From positions 1 to 25,262 of the IMG/VR virus record IMGVR_UViG_3300047643_000035: a stretch of DNA of 25,262 nucleotides; one strand, 5' to 3'. A model generated the notes under the pieces. It saw nothing but the letters and a program-made list of their open reading frames with translations. It had not been told where the DNA came from and did no database searches. Of this stretch, positions 1-8,015 are shown one piece after another (position 1 is the first letter of the stretch; every line of letters starts with the position of its first letter). The position numbers were made by a program, and so were the translations under genes. This stretch comes from a virus.

Positions 1-856
1 TGTCTACCAATGTTGTGGATACTCCAAAGTTCACATAATCACCTGTCTGGCTTGCCCACACAGTCTCCGGTTCTGCATAGGTAGCAGCTAATATTAGCCG
101 GTCTTGATAAAACATTCCGGAGGAGGGGAAACCCCGATAAGCAGACCAAGAACCTTCCGCCCAATCTATATAAGCACTGGTCCCAGGTAAAACAGTTTTA
201 ACCGTTGCTGTAGCATGAGTCGAGTCTGTTACTGCGGTAATAGTGACTGACCCTGTATTAATCCGCCACCAAGCTCCCACGTGTCCTGGTTGAAATAGTG
301 CGGCCGAGGCTGTTAAAGTTATACTAGCTCCCACAGTCGTACCGCTTGGGGTAATCGTAGTTGAAGTAACATTGGATAACATATACGGGCCATTTTTAAA
401 GGGAAATGCCGCTAAAATCCAGCTCGTATCGCTATATCTCACCAATGTTTGAGGTGCTACATCCGGATGAGTAAGATATAAAGTATCAGCGGACTGAGTA
501 AATTTTAAATCCGGTAATTGGGATTCAAGATATGTTGTGGTTATCTCGACTGTCGCTCCACCTGACTGAATCTGGCCACCATCTTTATAAAACCTGGTAT
601 ACAGATCTCCAAACTCTAAAACATAGCTTTGAATTGTACTGTACCTAAATGGAATTAAAACCGCTTTTTTAGTGCTGTATTTTGCGGTGTCGATATATTC
701 AATTCCCGGACGGTTATTAGTTCCTCCGCCTGGCCTAACAATCATATTCCTAAGCGTTTTTAAACTGATTGCATATCGTTGCAGATCAACCCGTCTTTGA
801 AATTCCGGAGCTACTTCTCCACCGGCAAATGAAGCTTGAATTGTGTTAACTAACAT
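1..856 (-). CDS. Phage tail nozzle-like / stabilization protein, 3' part missing
   Basis: About 285 codons are visible; the gene runs off the left edge without a stop. It starts at ATG 856 behind AGGGGGT, which overlaps the stop codon of the upstream gene. The N-terminus reads SFAGGEVAPEFQRRVDLQRY, then LRNMIVRPGGGTNNRPGIEYI-like residues. This opening is common in large tail or nozzle proteins of short-tailed phages placed just after the tail-tubular-A-like adaptor. Later residues are beta-rich, with many Thr, Ser and Gly, and end near SGMFYQDRLILAATYAEPET, typical of the same family. Its role would be forming the distal tube of the short tail below the portal and adaptor. The family call is from recognised N-terminal wording and gene order, so the exact name is moderately sure. 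Confidence 0.65.
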   Translation of the reverse strand, partial: MLVNTIQASFAGGEVAPEFQRRVDLQRYAISLKTLRNMIVRPGGGTNNRPGIEYIDTAKYSTKKAVLIPFRYSTIQSYVLEFGDLYTRFYKDGGQIQSGGATVEITTTYLESQLPDLKFTQSADTLYLTHPDVAPQTLVRYSDTSWILAAFPFKNGPYMLSNVTSTTITPSGTTVGASITLTASAALFQPGHVGAWWRINTGSVTITAVTDSTHATATVKTVLPGTSAYIDWAEGSWSAYRGFPSSGMFYQDRLILAATYAEPETVWASQTGDYVNFGVSTTLVD

Positions 857-860
857 TTTA

Positions 861-1460
861 TTACCCCCTTGCGTCGATGGATGCTGAAGTTTGGTCAGGT
901 ACTTGGTAACCTTCCGAAGAGTTCAAAGTCTTGGCTCTATCCAGGGACCATAGATAACGCTGAATTTTATCATTCACAGTTGCCACACTACCGGTAAGCG
1001 CTTGGGCTAACTCTGCCGATAACCTCCAGGCAAATGCGTCAATAAATGCATTATCGAATAAGGCCGTGTTAGTTACATCCGCCGTGTATTCCAGGTATGC
1101 CGGGGAAATATTGCAAGCAATAATCAAATAGTTAGCATTTAAAACAGCTGATTGTAAGTTTAAAAATTCCTCAGTTTCACCGACTGTAGTAGATTCATTA
1201 AAAACTCGACGAGCAAATAAACAACTTGATTCGTATGAATATATGTAATTCCAACCGGTCACCGTGTCGTCTGCTGATTCTGATAGAGTAACTATTTTTG
1301 TAGCAAAATTCCATGGGTGATCGCGCAGGACAATTTTTCTAATGTTGTCATAGATAGCATTACATTTACGGGCTTGCTCGGTAGCTTCCGTGAGTGAAGC
1401 TATAGGTTTAGCTCCAAGTCTAATCAATGCCAGGTTACAAATATCTACAGCACTTGACAT
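861..1460 (-). CDS. Tail-tubular-protein-A-like head-tail adaptor
   Basis: 199 residues from ATG 1460 with ribosome site AAGGGGGC. The opening SAVDICNLALIRLGAKPI followed by LRDHPWNFATK is the hallmark of the tail tubular protein A family (gp11 of T7 and relatives), which forms the ring between portal and nozzle in short-tailed phages. Helical N-terminal half, then an INDKIQ-type helical C-terminus (VNDKIQRYLWSLDRAK). The size agrees with the family, usually about 190-230 residues. It lies immediately upstream of the nozzle-like gene, the expected order. No broken or missing part is seen. Confidence 0.8.
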   Translation of the reverse strand: MSSAVDICNLALIRLGAKPIASLTEATEQARKCNAIYDNIRKIVLRDHPWNFATKIVTLSESADDTVTGWNYIYSYESSCLFARRVFNESTTVGETEEFLNLQSAVLNANYLIIACNISPAYLEYTADVTNTALFDNAFIDAFAWRLSAELAQALTGSVATVNDKIQRYLWSLDRAKTLNSSEGYQVPDQTSASIDARG

Positions 1461-1482
1461 GTTAAAGCCCCCTTATTAAAAA

Positions 1483-1504
1483 ATAAGGAGCGGCTATAAG
1501 CCGC
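1483..1504 (-). terminator. Weak hairpin with T-tract between two late genes
   Basis: A 6-bp stem with a 3-base loop (GCGGCT/AGCCGC, 1490-1504) lies just after the stop of the HeH-repeat gene. On the minus strand it is followed by TCCTTATTTTTTAA. It could be a partial terminator that lowers expression of the tail genes downstream, or an RNA processing site. The stem is short, so full termination is doubtful. Confidence 0.35.
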
Positions 1505-1530
1505 CCCCATTCAAATTAAAATAACTGGGA

Positions 1531-1932
1531 TTACGAATTGATAATCAAATCAACTAAAGCCTCTTTTTCAATCTCCGGAGCAAAATCAATTCCTTTATCT
1601 TCTGCTAATTCTTTGAGTTCATCAATAGTTAGGTCAAGAAAAGGGTTTTGATTAGCTCCGGATTGAGCTATAATTAATTCGATTAAAGCATCTTTTTTAA
1701 TGGTTGATTGATATTCAATACCTTTTTCATCAGCCATTTTTTTTAGTTCCGTATTGGTTAATTTTGAAAGAGGATTAATAGCCTGATTGGTTTGTGGTTC
1801 AGACTTTTTAACGCCGATTTTTTCGAAATGATGAGGAATTTTTTCTTCCGGCGTCACGTTTTTGGCTATCTCCCCTTCTTTCCAATACTGACCTCTAAAG
1901 CCAAAACTATTACTAATCGCTTTATAGTCCAA
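1531..1932 (-). CDS. Small head protein with two HeH/LEM-type repeats
   Basis: 133 residues. The start is a TTG at 1932, chosen because AAGGAGG sits 5 bases upstream and no ATG fits. The N-terminal 40 residues contain FRGQYWKEGEIA. Two copies of a 35-residue helix-extension-helix unit follow at about 54-90 and 97-133 (LTNTELKKMADEKGI and LTIDELKELAEDKGI, each ending in ALIELI/ALVDLI). Such HeH/LEM-like repeats are known in small phage proteins next to capsid genes and are thought to bind DNA or protein. Its place between the cement protein and the tail adaptor suggests a head completion or connector role. That is inference from position. Confidence 0.65.
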   Translation of the reverse strand: MDYKAISNSFGFRGQYWKEGEIAKNVTPEEKIPHHFEKIGVKKSEPQTNQAINPLSKLTNTELKKMADEKGIEYQSTIKKDALIELIIAQSGANQNPFLDLTIDELKELAEDKGIDFAPEIEKEALVDLIINS

Positions 1933-1941
1933 GGTTCCTCC

Positions 1942-2331
1942 TTAATATCCGATAAATGAGTCAAACTTGCCTGCTGTTAAGGTAGCGGACATGCTGACCC
2001 AAGTTCGAAGATATTGTTTCAATCCCGTTTTCGGTATCGGTAATTCTACCGGAATTGAGTTTAGAGTTAAGATAGTTTTCACAATTGCCCCGGATGAAAC
2101 CAACTTGATTGGGGCTGTAAACGCCTCATCAATGGATGTTTCCAAGTCAAAAGTTACGGTTGAGCCACCAGTACCAGAAGCAACTGCTTCTTCAACTTTG
2201 ATGCGCCAAAGCGGGTTGTTTGGAATGCCATCACCGTCTTTTTTTAAATCGATAACATCCCCGATTTGTTTTGCGGTATCGGTTACCGCAACAGCAGAAG
2301 CCATACTTAATGCATTATCAAGGATAGCCAT
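1942..2331 (-). CDS. Bbp16-like capsid cement (decoration) protein
   Basis: 129 residues from ATG 2331, with GAGGTG upstream. The sequence reads ILDNALSMASAVAVTDTAKQIGDVIDL, then a beta-rich body with TGGSTVTFDLETS, and ends LTAGKFDSFIGY. These are features of the Bbp16 family, the cement protein of Bordetella phage BPP-1 and counterpart of epsilon15 gp10, which locks capsid subunits from outside. It lies directly after the major capsid gene, the expected place. Length matches the family, about 120-130 residues. The plus-strand open frame over the same bases is a shadow. Confidence 0.75.
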   Translation of the reverse strand: MAILDNALSMASAVAVTDTAKQIGDVIDLKKDGDGIPNNPLWRIKVEEAVASGTGGSTVTFDLETSIDEAFTAPIKLVSSGAIVKTILTLNSIPVELPIPKTGLKQYLRTWVSMSATLTAGKFDSFIGY

Positions 2332-2412
2332 AATTTTTTCACCTCTTTAGATTATTTATTAAACTACTTACACTACTTGTAATGCTTGTCCTATTGATAT
2401 TATTGATACTAC

Positions 2413-3417
2413 TTAGGCTACCACGGATTCGGATTCAATTAACAAATCGCAACGCCGGACAGGAATATTCATGAACTTAACCACATTCGGTCGGCCCATA
2501 AAGTCGGCGATGGTTAATTGATTACTGGTTTTATTCATCAGCTTCACCAGTAACATAGCAAGAACATCGTTATTGGCGTACCAAGCAAACCGCGCATTGG
2601 TTAATGAAGGAACTTTGGTCGTTGCCACCGTCATTAATTTAAGTAAGTTTGCGGAAGAATCCACAGTATCGCCAGCAGTACTGAGATCGGATACATCGAT
2701 ATTGGCAATACGTACCACATATTTCGGATTTCGAACAACTAAACCACAGTCCCAAGAAAAATGTGATTTGTAAGCCATAAATTCTCCACCGTTACCATCA
2801 GATACAGATAATCTACCTAAATCCTCAACCTTAATCCCGGCTTGAGAACCGGCAGGGAATAAGCCATGGACTGTTTCGGAACCCCAGCCGACTAAATACA
2901 CCGAAGTGTTATCAGCGCCAGTTCCACCCGCATTTAGTACTTGAAAATATTTATCGTTTAATGCAGCGTATTGAGCTCCCAGACCAACAAACTGTTCCGA
3001 TTTGTCTTTAGTTCCATAAAAAATTGTGTTGGTTACGGTTTCTCCCATTCCACTTTGAAAAGCTGCTTCGGTATTAGCTCTCCAGGTTGCAGAGTTTCCA
3101 TTTAATTCGGCTAACTTGCAATCAATTTGGAAGAAATCTTCAAGCATTGCACAACCAACATCAACCTGCTCTGTGGTGTATTTACTCTTGATTACACCTT
3201 GATTGAGTTTTCTGAAAGTACCGGTAGGTTTGCTGGTTAATTTGGTGGTAATATGCCGGGCTCCTTGATTACATTCCATCCACAATATATCGTCCAATGC
3301 TTCGTTAGGAACCGTGATATTATCAATCATGGTTGAAAAGTTGACCAGTTTTCCGTTTACATCAATCTGCCTTGCATAGTCAAGCAAGGTGAAAACATTT
3401 GAACTAATGGTTGACAT
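2413..3417 (-). CDS. Major capsid protein, epsilon15/BPP-1 type
   Basis: 334 residues from ATG 3417, with GAGGTGAACC upstream. The length equals that of the epsilon15 capsid protein, about 335 residues. The protein includes LDYARQIDVNGKLVNFSTMI near the start, a conserved TNTIFYGTKDKSEQFVGLGA stretch near residue 130, and GWGSETVHGLFPAGSQAGI. This wording is typical of HK97-fold capsids of short-tailed phages of this group, which need no protease cleavage because a separate scaffold is encoded. The scaffold gene is just upstream and the cement gene just downstream. A hairpin precedes the gene (see 3434-3457). Confidence is high from sequence feel and order together. Confidence 0.85.
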   Translation of the reverse strand: MSTISSNVFTLLDYARQIDVNGKLVNFSTMIDNITVPNEALDDILWMECNQGARHITTKLTSKPTGTFRKLNQGVIKSKYTTEQVDVGCAMLEDFFQIDCKLAELNGNSATWRANTEAAFQSGMGETVTNTIFYGTKDKSEQFVGLGAQYAALNDKYFQVLNAGGTGADNTSVYLVGWGSETVHGLFPAGSQAGIKVEDLGRLSVSDGNGGEFMAYKSHFSWDCGLVVRNPKYVVRIANIDVSDLSTAGDTVDSSANLLKLMTVATTKVPSLTNARFAWYANNDVLAMLLVKLMNKTSNQLTIADFMGRPNVVKFMNIPVRRCDLLIESESVVA

Positions 3418-3421
3418 TATG

Positions 3422-3457
3422 GTTCACCTCTTTTTAAAATATTAAAACCTCGACTTT
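3422..3457 (-). terminator. Hairpin and T-tract between scaffold and capsid genes
   Basis: The arms 3434-3443 and 3448-3457 form about 10 base pairs (one G-U) around a 4-base loop. On the minus strand they are followed by TAATATTTT, directly after the scaffold stop codon. It resembles a rho-independent terminator or an RNA-processing/stabilising hairpin at the 5' side of the capsid message. Since capsid must be made in large amounts, a stabilising or processing role is as likely as termination. Confidence 0.4.
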
Positions 3458-3466
3458 TCGAAGTTT

Positions 3467-4216
3467 TTAAGGATTCATATCGCTTTTCGGATACATTTTT
3501 CTAGCATCGAGTTTTTCTTTGCCTTTTCCGCCCACCTCCAGTTTATCCTCACTGATTGCCTTGCCGGCTGCAATAAATAGCTTAGCGAATAGCGGATGAT
3601 TTCCCATCTTGGTTTGATTTAAAAACTGTTTAACTGCTTTACCAAGTTCGGGTCCGCCAATTTGGTCAATAAATTTAGCAGCGTATTTTAATTCTTCTTG
3701 GAAATTTGGTCCAAGGTCTTTCTTGGTCTGCTCTGCCCAATCATTGGTGGTCTTGTTCCAATTCTCTGCAACTACTTTGTTTTGGTTTTGAAAATGTTTA
3801 ATTTCCAAGTCCAGAAACTTCTGAGCAGCTTCCTGCGATAAGTTAGCTTCTTTAGCCAAGCCCTTAAACTCAGTGTTTATGGCCTCATCTAATATGGTTC
3901 CTTCTGGCAGTTTAAAAGCTTCATAAGTTTCAGGTGCACCAGCCGGCTTATCCGGTTCTTTTGGTTTATTCGGGTCCGGGGCCGCTGGGTCTTTTGGTGG
4001 ATCACCTGGTTTTGGTTCTGGATTAGCTGCCGGGTCTGCTGTTTTCGGATCTGCTCCTGGCTCCGGAGCGGGATCCGGATCGCCGCCTAACAAACTAGTC
4101 GGTTCTATCGGAGCGGGTGCGGGTGCAGGTGCCGGTTCATCGGCAAAGAACTGTAGATTGATTTTTTCTTTGGCTTTTGCGGTGTTATCCTGAGAGCCAA
4201 ATAAGTTTTTAGACAT
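3467..4216 (-). CDS. Capsid assembly scaffold protein
   Basis: 249 residues from ATG 4216, with GGAGGAG upstream. Residues 20-25 read NLQFFA, a tag often seen at the start of head proteins of Bacillota phages. Residues about 28-95 are a low-complexity Pro/Ala/Asp/Glu linker with many PAP and PEP units. A helical, charged C-terminal half follows (NLSQEAAQKFLDLEIKHFQ and on), and the last residues RKMYPKSDMNP match the short basic/aromatic tail seen in T7 gp9-like scaffolds. It would direct assembly of the prohead and then leave. The position between portal-side Bbp19 and capsid supports this. Confidence 0.75.
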   Translation of the reverse strand: MSKNLFGSQDNTAKAKEKINLQFFADEPAPAPAPAPIEPTSLLGGDPDPAPEPGADPKTADPAANPEPKPGDPPKDPAAPDPNKPKEPDKPAGAPETYEAFKLPEGTILDEAINTEFKGLAKEANLSQEAAQKFLDLEIKHFQNQNKVVAENWNKTTNDWAEQTKKDLGPNFQEELKYAAKFIDQIGGPELGKAVKQFLNQTKMGNHPLFAKLFIAAGKAISEDKLEVGGKGKEKLDARKMYPKSDMNP

Positions 4217-4219
4217 GAT

Positions 4220-4510
4220 TTAATTCTCCTCCATTTTCTTTTCCGCTTCATCCTCGCGGTACATTTGGTCCAGTGCTTTAAATCCACTTACTTCCATGAT
4301 TTCTTTTAAAATCAACTTTCCAATATGCTGTTTACCCCATTCAAAAACATCTCGACTATTACCACAAAATCCGGTTTCAAATGTCTTTGCCGTATTAATA
4401 AGCTTCCAAATAAAACGACGACCTCTTGGGTCTGATAAGATCCATTTAAGGTCGTCGAGCGCTCGCTGATGTTTTCGTTTGAGCTTTTCCTCTTGCTTTT
4501 TTTGCTTCAA
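4220..4510 (-). CDS. Bbp19-like phage protein
   Basis: 96 residues. A TTG at 4510 is the only in-frame start near the AGAGGAGG site; the gene ends 3 bases before the scaffold start. After a Lys/Glu-rich helix, residues 18-80 read DLKWILSDPRGRRFIWKLI, then RDVFEWGKQHIGKLIL. This is the signature of the Bbp19 family found between portal and scaffold in BPP-1-like phages. No activity is established for the family. The gene order argues for a role in the virion or in head assembly. Confidence 0.7.
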   Translation of the reverse strand: MKQKKQEEKLKRKHQRALDDLKWILSDPRGRRFIWKLINTAKTFETGFCGNSRDVFEWGKQHIGKLILKEIMEVSGFKALDQMYREDEAEKKMEEN

Positions 4511-4530
4511 TTCCTCCTCTTCATAAATGA

Positions 4531-6195
4531 TTAACCACCTCCATTTGCAATAGCATCAGGACCATTTATAATAGCATTTAATGCATTATTTCCACCCATA
4601 TCAGTTTGAGATAAGGTCTTGGCCCCTTGAGCAAGCTGCATGGTATTTTGCAATATTGCTTGTTTCTGCGCGGCGTCATTTCGTTCTTTTCTGATTTGAG
4701 CCACCTGATCATCACTGCGAATAATCTTCGGTGATACTCCGGCCATACTGGCATATTGGTCAACGGATTCCTCCGCATTAAACTTATCCGCAACAGCCGG
4801 ATAGACAGACACTAAAGAACCAATATAAGCTGCCGTTTGCTCGATAGGAGTCATTTCAATCATCTTCTGAGCTTGAGCCAGGGATGATATAAATTCAATC
4901 TTTAATTCTATTCCCCGTAGTTGTGGCGGAGGAGGAGGAAACAACCCGGCACGATTGGCTGTATTAAAAATCCTGTCCAGCTCCAATCGTTTGGCGCTAA
5001 AAACCCTCTCAAGGAGCGGACTGAGTTGTATCAACTTTTCCTCATATTTTTTTGATATCTCGTATGCCGTACGAACCGGATCTGATGATTGAGCAATCAT
5101 TAAAAATAAATCTTCGTAGAAGCAGCGTTTTATATTGTTTTGTAACCGCTGAATCCTCAGTTCTTGTTCATTAATGTAGGGGTTGTTTACTTGATATAAT
5201 GGTTTCATTGACTGCTGATCAGTACCGCCATAAGTTGATACTCCACCTGGCAATGAATTTACCAAATCAATTTCATTAGATTTTTGTACGGGAGGATTGA
5301 CTAATTTTTCAATTCCTAGCATCTCCTGTTTCGTAGCATGTTGTAGTTCTTTAGATGCTCCCAGCGCCAATCTTCCGGGTCCATTAGTTCCGTATACATT
5401 GCTGCCGATTACAGTAGCTCTATAAACCGTTACTGGAAACTCCTTATAACCGGATATTCTGAGGAATGTATCTTGTGGTGAACCAACTTCCCAATATACG
5501 GATATATATGGCATATTTCTAGAATCTTTTAGACCGGCAATTGCTTGCTCGTTAGGCTTAATTACGTGTCTACATTCAAGCCATTCTTGCGTTTTATCCG
5601 TATCGTAAGAAACTTGAACGTTTGAACTTACACTATCATAACCAAACTTTTTAACTAATTGACTAACAGTAAACCATACGGTTCTTGCAAAAGTATCTAT
5701 CTGACCATCAGGACCAGCTCCCAGATAATACTCTCCCGCTGTAAATGGTCTACAAGAAATAACGTTTTTATAGTCTTCGTCAATAAGTCCGGCTCCGGTA
5801 TTAAATACACCTAATTCCTCATAATTTGATTGACACATTTCGTAATAGTTTGACCTGGCCATGATAGTAAACATCCTATGCTGTACCTGATCAAGCCACA
5901 TCCGCACAGGGTCAGACTCTTCCATGTCCGGATCGGGTAGTCCAAACTTTGCCCATATCCGACCCGGCGAATTAATACCTGCTTGCATTCCGGCTCCAAA
6001 CGTTCTAGCAGACAAAGTTGGTGTCTCGTCAAGCAGCGTTTTAAAGTCAATGCTTGTCCCTTTATTAGGTTGCATCCCAGTAAAAAAACCCCTTTCGGGG
6101 TCTATAAATTTTGATAAGTCTTTTGCGGTTGGTTCCCAAGTTTGGAACTCTTCTTTTAATTCTTCAAACCGTTGTTCAAATGGTTTCCGTTCCAA
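4531..6195 (-). CDS. Portal (head-to-tail connecting) protein
   Basis: The start is taken as TTG 6195 (554 residues), because GAGGTGA lies 5 bases before it and the upstream gene then ends 10 bases away. An in-frame GTG at 6213 would add 6 residues but has a weaker ribosome site. The protein matches the phage head-to-tail connecting family used by T7-like and epsilon15-like phages: FEELKEEFQTWEPTAKDLSKFIDPERG at the start, then ARTFGAGMQAGINSPGR-like residues, a central PYISVYWEVGS stretch, and a Gln-rich helical C-terminus. The length is close to the epsilon15 portal (about 556). Twelve copies would form the DNA channel at one capsid vertex and dock the terminase. Confidence 0.88.
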   Translation of the reverse strand: MERKPFEQRFEELKEEFQTWEPTAKDLSKFIDPERGFFTGMQPNKGTSIDFKTLLDETPTLSARTFGAGMQAGINSPGRIWAKFGLPDPDMEESDPVRMWLDQVQHRMFTIMARSNYYEMCQSNYEELGVFNTGAGLIDEDYKNVISCRPFTAGEYYLGAGPDGQIDTFARTVWFTVSQLVKKFGYDSVSSNVQVSYDTDKTQEWLECRHVIKPNEQAIAGLKDSRNMPYISVYWEVGSPQDTFLRISGYKEFPVTVYRATVIGSNVYGTNGPGRLALGASKELQHATKQEMLGIEKLVNPPVQKSNEIDLVNSLPGGVSTYGGTDQQSMKPLYQVNNPYINEQELRIQRLQNNIKRCFYEDLFLMIAQSSDPVRTAYEISKKYEEKLIQLSPLLERVFSAKRLELDRIFNTANRAGLFPPPPPQLRGIELKIEFISSLAQAQKMIEMTPIEQTAAYIGSLVSVYPAVADKFNAEESVDQYASMAGVSPKIIRSDDQVAQIRKERNDAAQKQAILQNTMQLAQGAKTLSQTDMGGNNALNAIINGPDAIANGGG

Positions 6196-6205
6196 GCTGA
6201 TCACC

Positions 6206-6529
6206 TCACTCACCCAATAATGATTTTTTAGCCGTCGATACTGAAGCCATATTAAAAGGAGTATTCATTGTTGATGCAAATCCCATCATCATTGCAAGTC
6301 GTTTGCGTTCATCTTCTGCTGCTTGCGCTGCTTGCTCGGCGGCAGATAACACCGGAATTACAGGTCCCTTTGGAGTATTGGTAAAATTACCGGAACCACT
6401 AGATCCTGAAGTTGACCTCGCATCATTCGTTGTATATGTTGGCCCAGTCGCTCCAGTATAACCTAAGTCGCTCCAGTAAGTATCATTTGAACTACTTGAA
6501 CTCGAACTACTGCTTGAACCACTACCCAT
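6206..6529 (-). CDS. Small poly-Ser protein between terminase and portal genes
   Basis: 107 residues from ATG 6529, which has GAGGTGAT upstream; a longer reading back to 6643 would overlap the terminase and lacks a ribosome site. The first 14 residues contain a run of ten serines, followed by a Tyr/Gly/Thr-rich stretch. The C-terminal third is a helix rich in Ala, Glu and Arg (AEQAAQAAEDERKRLAMMM), and the end STAKKSLLGE recalls the KTLLG ending of small proteins found beside portal genes in many short-tailed phages. No function is known. A structural or DNA-packaging accessory role is inferred from place only. Confidence 0.6.
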   Translation of the reverse strand: MGSGSSSSSSSSSSNDTYWSDLGYTGATGPTYTTNDARSTSGSSGSGNFTNTPKGPVIPVLSAAEQAAQAAEDERKRLAMMMGFASTMNTPFNMASVSTAKKSLLGE

Positions 6530-6539
6530 ACTAATCACC

Positions 6540-8015
6540 TCATTTAAATGGATTATAATCACCTTGAGCAAATTCGAGCTTTTGACCACCATAACCACGA
6601 TTTTTCTTTTGAACAGGATAAGCAAAAGAAAGAGCCAGAGCATCTGCCCTGTTCGGTGAAGGTAGCCCTCGAGCTTTCATATCATCTTTGCTCTCAATTA
6701 CGATATTGCCATCCAGTTTCACCCGATATTCCGGGCCACATAATTCCTCAGCCAACCGGGGATCGTCTTCAATCGCTCCACCTTCTTGCAACCATTTTTT
6801 CATCAAGCCCCACATTTCAGCCCGTTTATTAAGATAACCTTTGGTGTTTGATTGAGCTGCAAATGAAACTAAAATCCATTTTCTACCCATGGATTTTCCG
6901 GCTGAATAAATACCGGTACCAAAACCTTGATCAATGAATACTGCATCGGATTCCTCTTCATCTTCAAATCTTGCAATAAATCCAGCCATTGCAATATCAT
7001 CATCATTTTTGCTAAACGTTGCAAGAGGCTTGGAGGCTAATCCTTGACGTAATCTAATTACAATTTCATCCCCACCGGTCCAAGCCGGGTCACAAGTGAT
7101 AATCTTCGGTGCAAAGTTATATTGTTCCGGTCTTAAATGTTTTCCCCTGGCCGGTGTTACAATGTCCTCAGAGATAAACTGCATATCGGAGGCACTAGGA
7201 AACTCACCCAATACATGGACTTTAACAAAATCACTGTCAATACCATAGTCTTTTACCCACTGGTCTATCTGTTCTTTATTCGTAATTTTAACTGTCCGGC
7301 TATCAATCTGGCGAGTATTCCACCGGTGCCTTGATTTACGAAAACACTCTCTAAACCAACCATTGCTTCGAACTGGGTTTCCAAAAGCAACCCAGATGAT
7401 CTGAGTGTTTTGGTCAGTCAAAGCACCTGATATAGCCGCATGAATACTATCATCGACAGCGCTGGCTTCATCACATAAAATAAATAAACGCTTTCCAAGA
7501 TTGTGTAATCCTGCGAAAGCGTCGGGTCTTGTTTTATTCCATGGTATGGCGTCAACTCGCCAATTCTTTTCGCGAATTGGGTCCCTAGAATATAGCGCTG
7601 TAGCTGTATACTCAAACCAATAACCACAGATACAGAGTCGATACCATTTTGAAAGTTCTGCCCAAGTCTTAGTTTTTAACTGAGTGTCGGTACCGGCCGT
7701 AACCGTTCCCCGGGTATCTTTAAAAGTGGAAATTCCCCATAGAATAAGCCACGATATTAATGCTGATTTGCCAATACCATTCCCACTGGCAACTGCTTCC
7801 CTGATAACCAGATTAAATGCTTCGTTAAATTTTACGCCTTTTCTAAGGAGTTCTCCTAATTCAATCAGTATATCTGTTTGCCATTTATCCGGACCATCAA
7901 AATCTTTTAATTCTCCTTCTTTCCAAGGAAAAGCGTATATTACAAAACCATATGGATCTAACTCCAAAGAAGTAATATCATTGACTAGTTCCAATTCTGT
8001 TTTGGATATTGGCAT
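6540..8015 (-). CDS. terL: Terminase large subunit
   Basis: 491 residues from ATG 8015, with AAGGGAG upstream. The motor cuts and pumps phage DNA into the prohead through the portal. Visible parts: an adenine-contact region around residues 41-50 (PDKWQTDIL), Walker A at about 77-84 (SGNGIGKS), Walker B with catalytic acids near 178-183 (FILCDEAS), then the RNase H-like nuclease with Asp in ITCDPAW (about 309), Asp in VFIDQGFGTG (about 362) and a third acid in PNRADALALSF near the C-terminus. All key residues are present. It overlaps the small terminase gene by 38 bases, so the two are translationally linked. A few bases separate it from the poly-Ser gene. Confidence 0.93.
   Translation of the reverse strand: MPISKTELELVNDITSLELDPYGFVIYAFPWKEGELKDFDGPDKWQTDILIELGELLRKGVKFNEAFNLVIREAVASGNGIGKSALISWLILWGISTFKDTRGTVTAGTDTQLKTKTWAELSKWYRLCICGYWFEYTATALYSRDPIREKNWRVDAIPWNKTRPDAFAGLHNLGKRLFILCDEASAVDDSIHAAISGALTDQNTQIIWVAFGNPVRSNGWFRECFRKSRHRWNTRQIDSRTVKITNKEQIDQWVKDYGIDSDFVKVHVLGEFPSASDMQFISEDIVTPARGKHLRPEQYNFAPKIITCDPAWTGGDEIVIRLRQGLASKPLATFSKNDDDIAMAGFIARFEDEEESDAVFIDQGFGTGIYSAGKSMGRKWILVSFAAQSNTKGYLNKRAEMWGLMKKWLQEGGAIEDDPRLAEELCGPEYRVKLDGNIVIESKDDMKARGLPSPNRADALALSFAYPVQKKNRGYGGQKLEFAQGDYNPFK

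Noticed and set aside
1967-2350. Plus-strand open frame of 127 codons
   Set aside because: It is the shadow of the Bbp16-like gene, with no ribosome site and no sensible protein pattern.
6548-6832. Plus-strand open frames opposite the terminase (also 7137-7334 and 7684-8022)
   Set aside because: They are antisense to a full-length terminase with intact motifs and have no ribosome sites.
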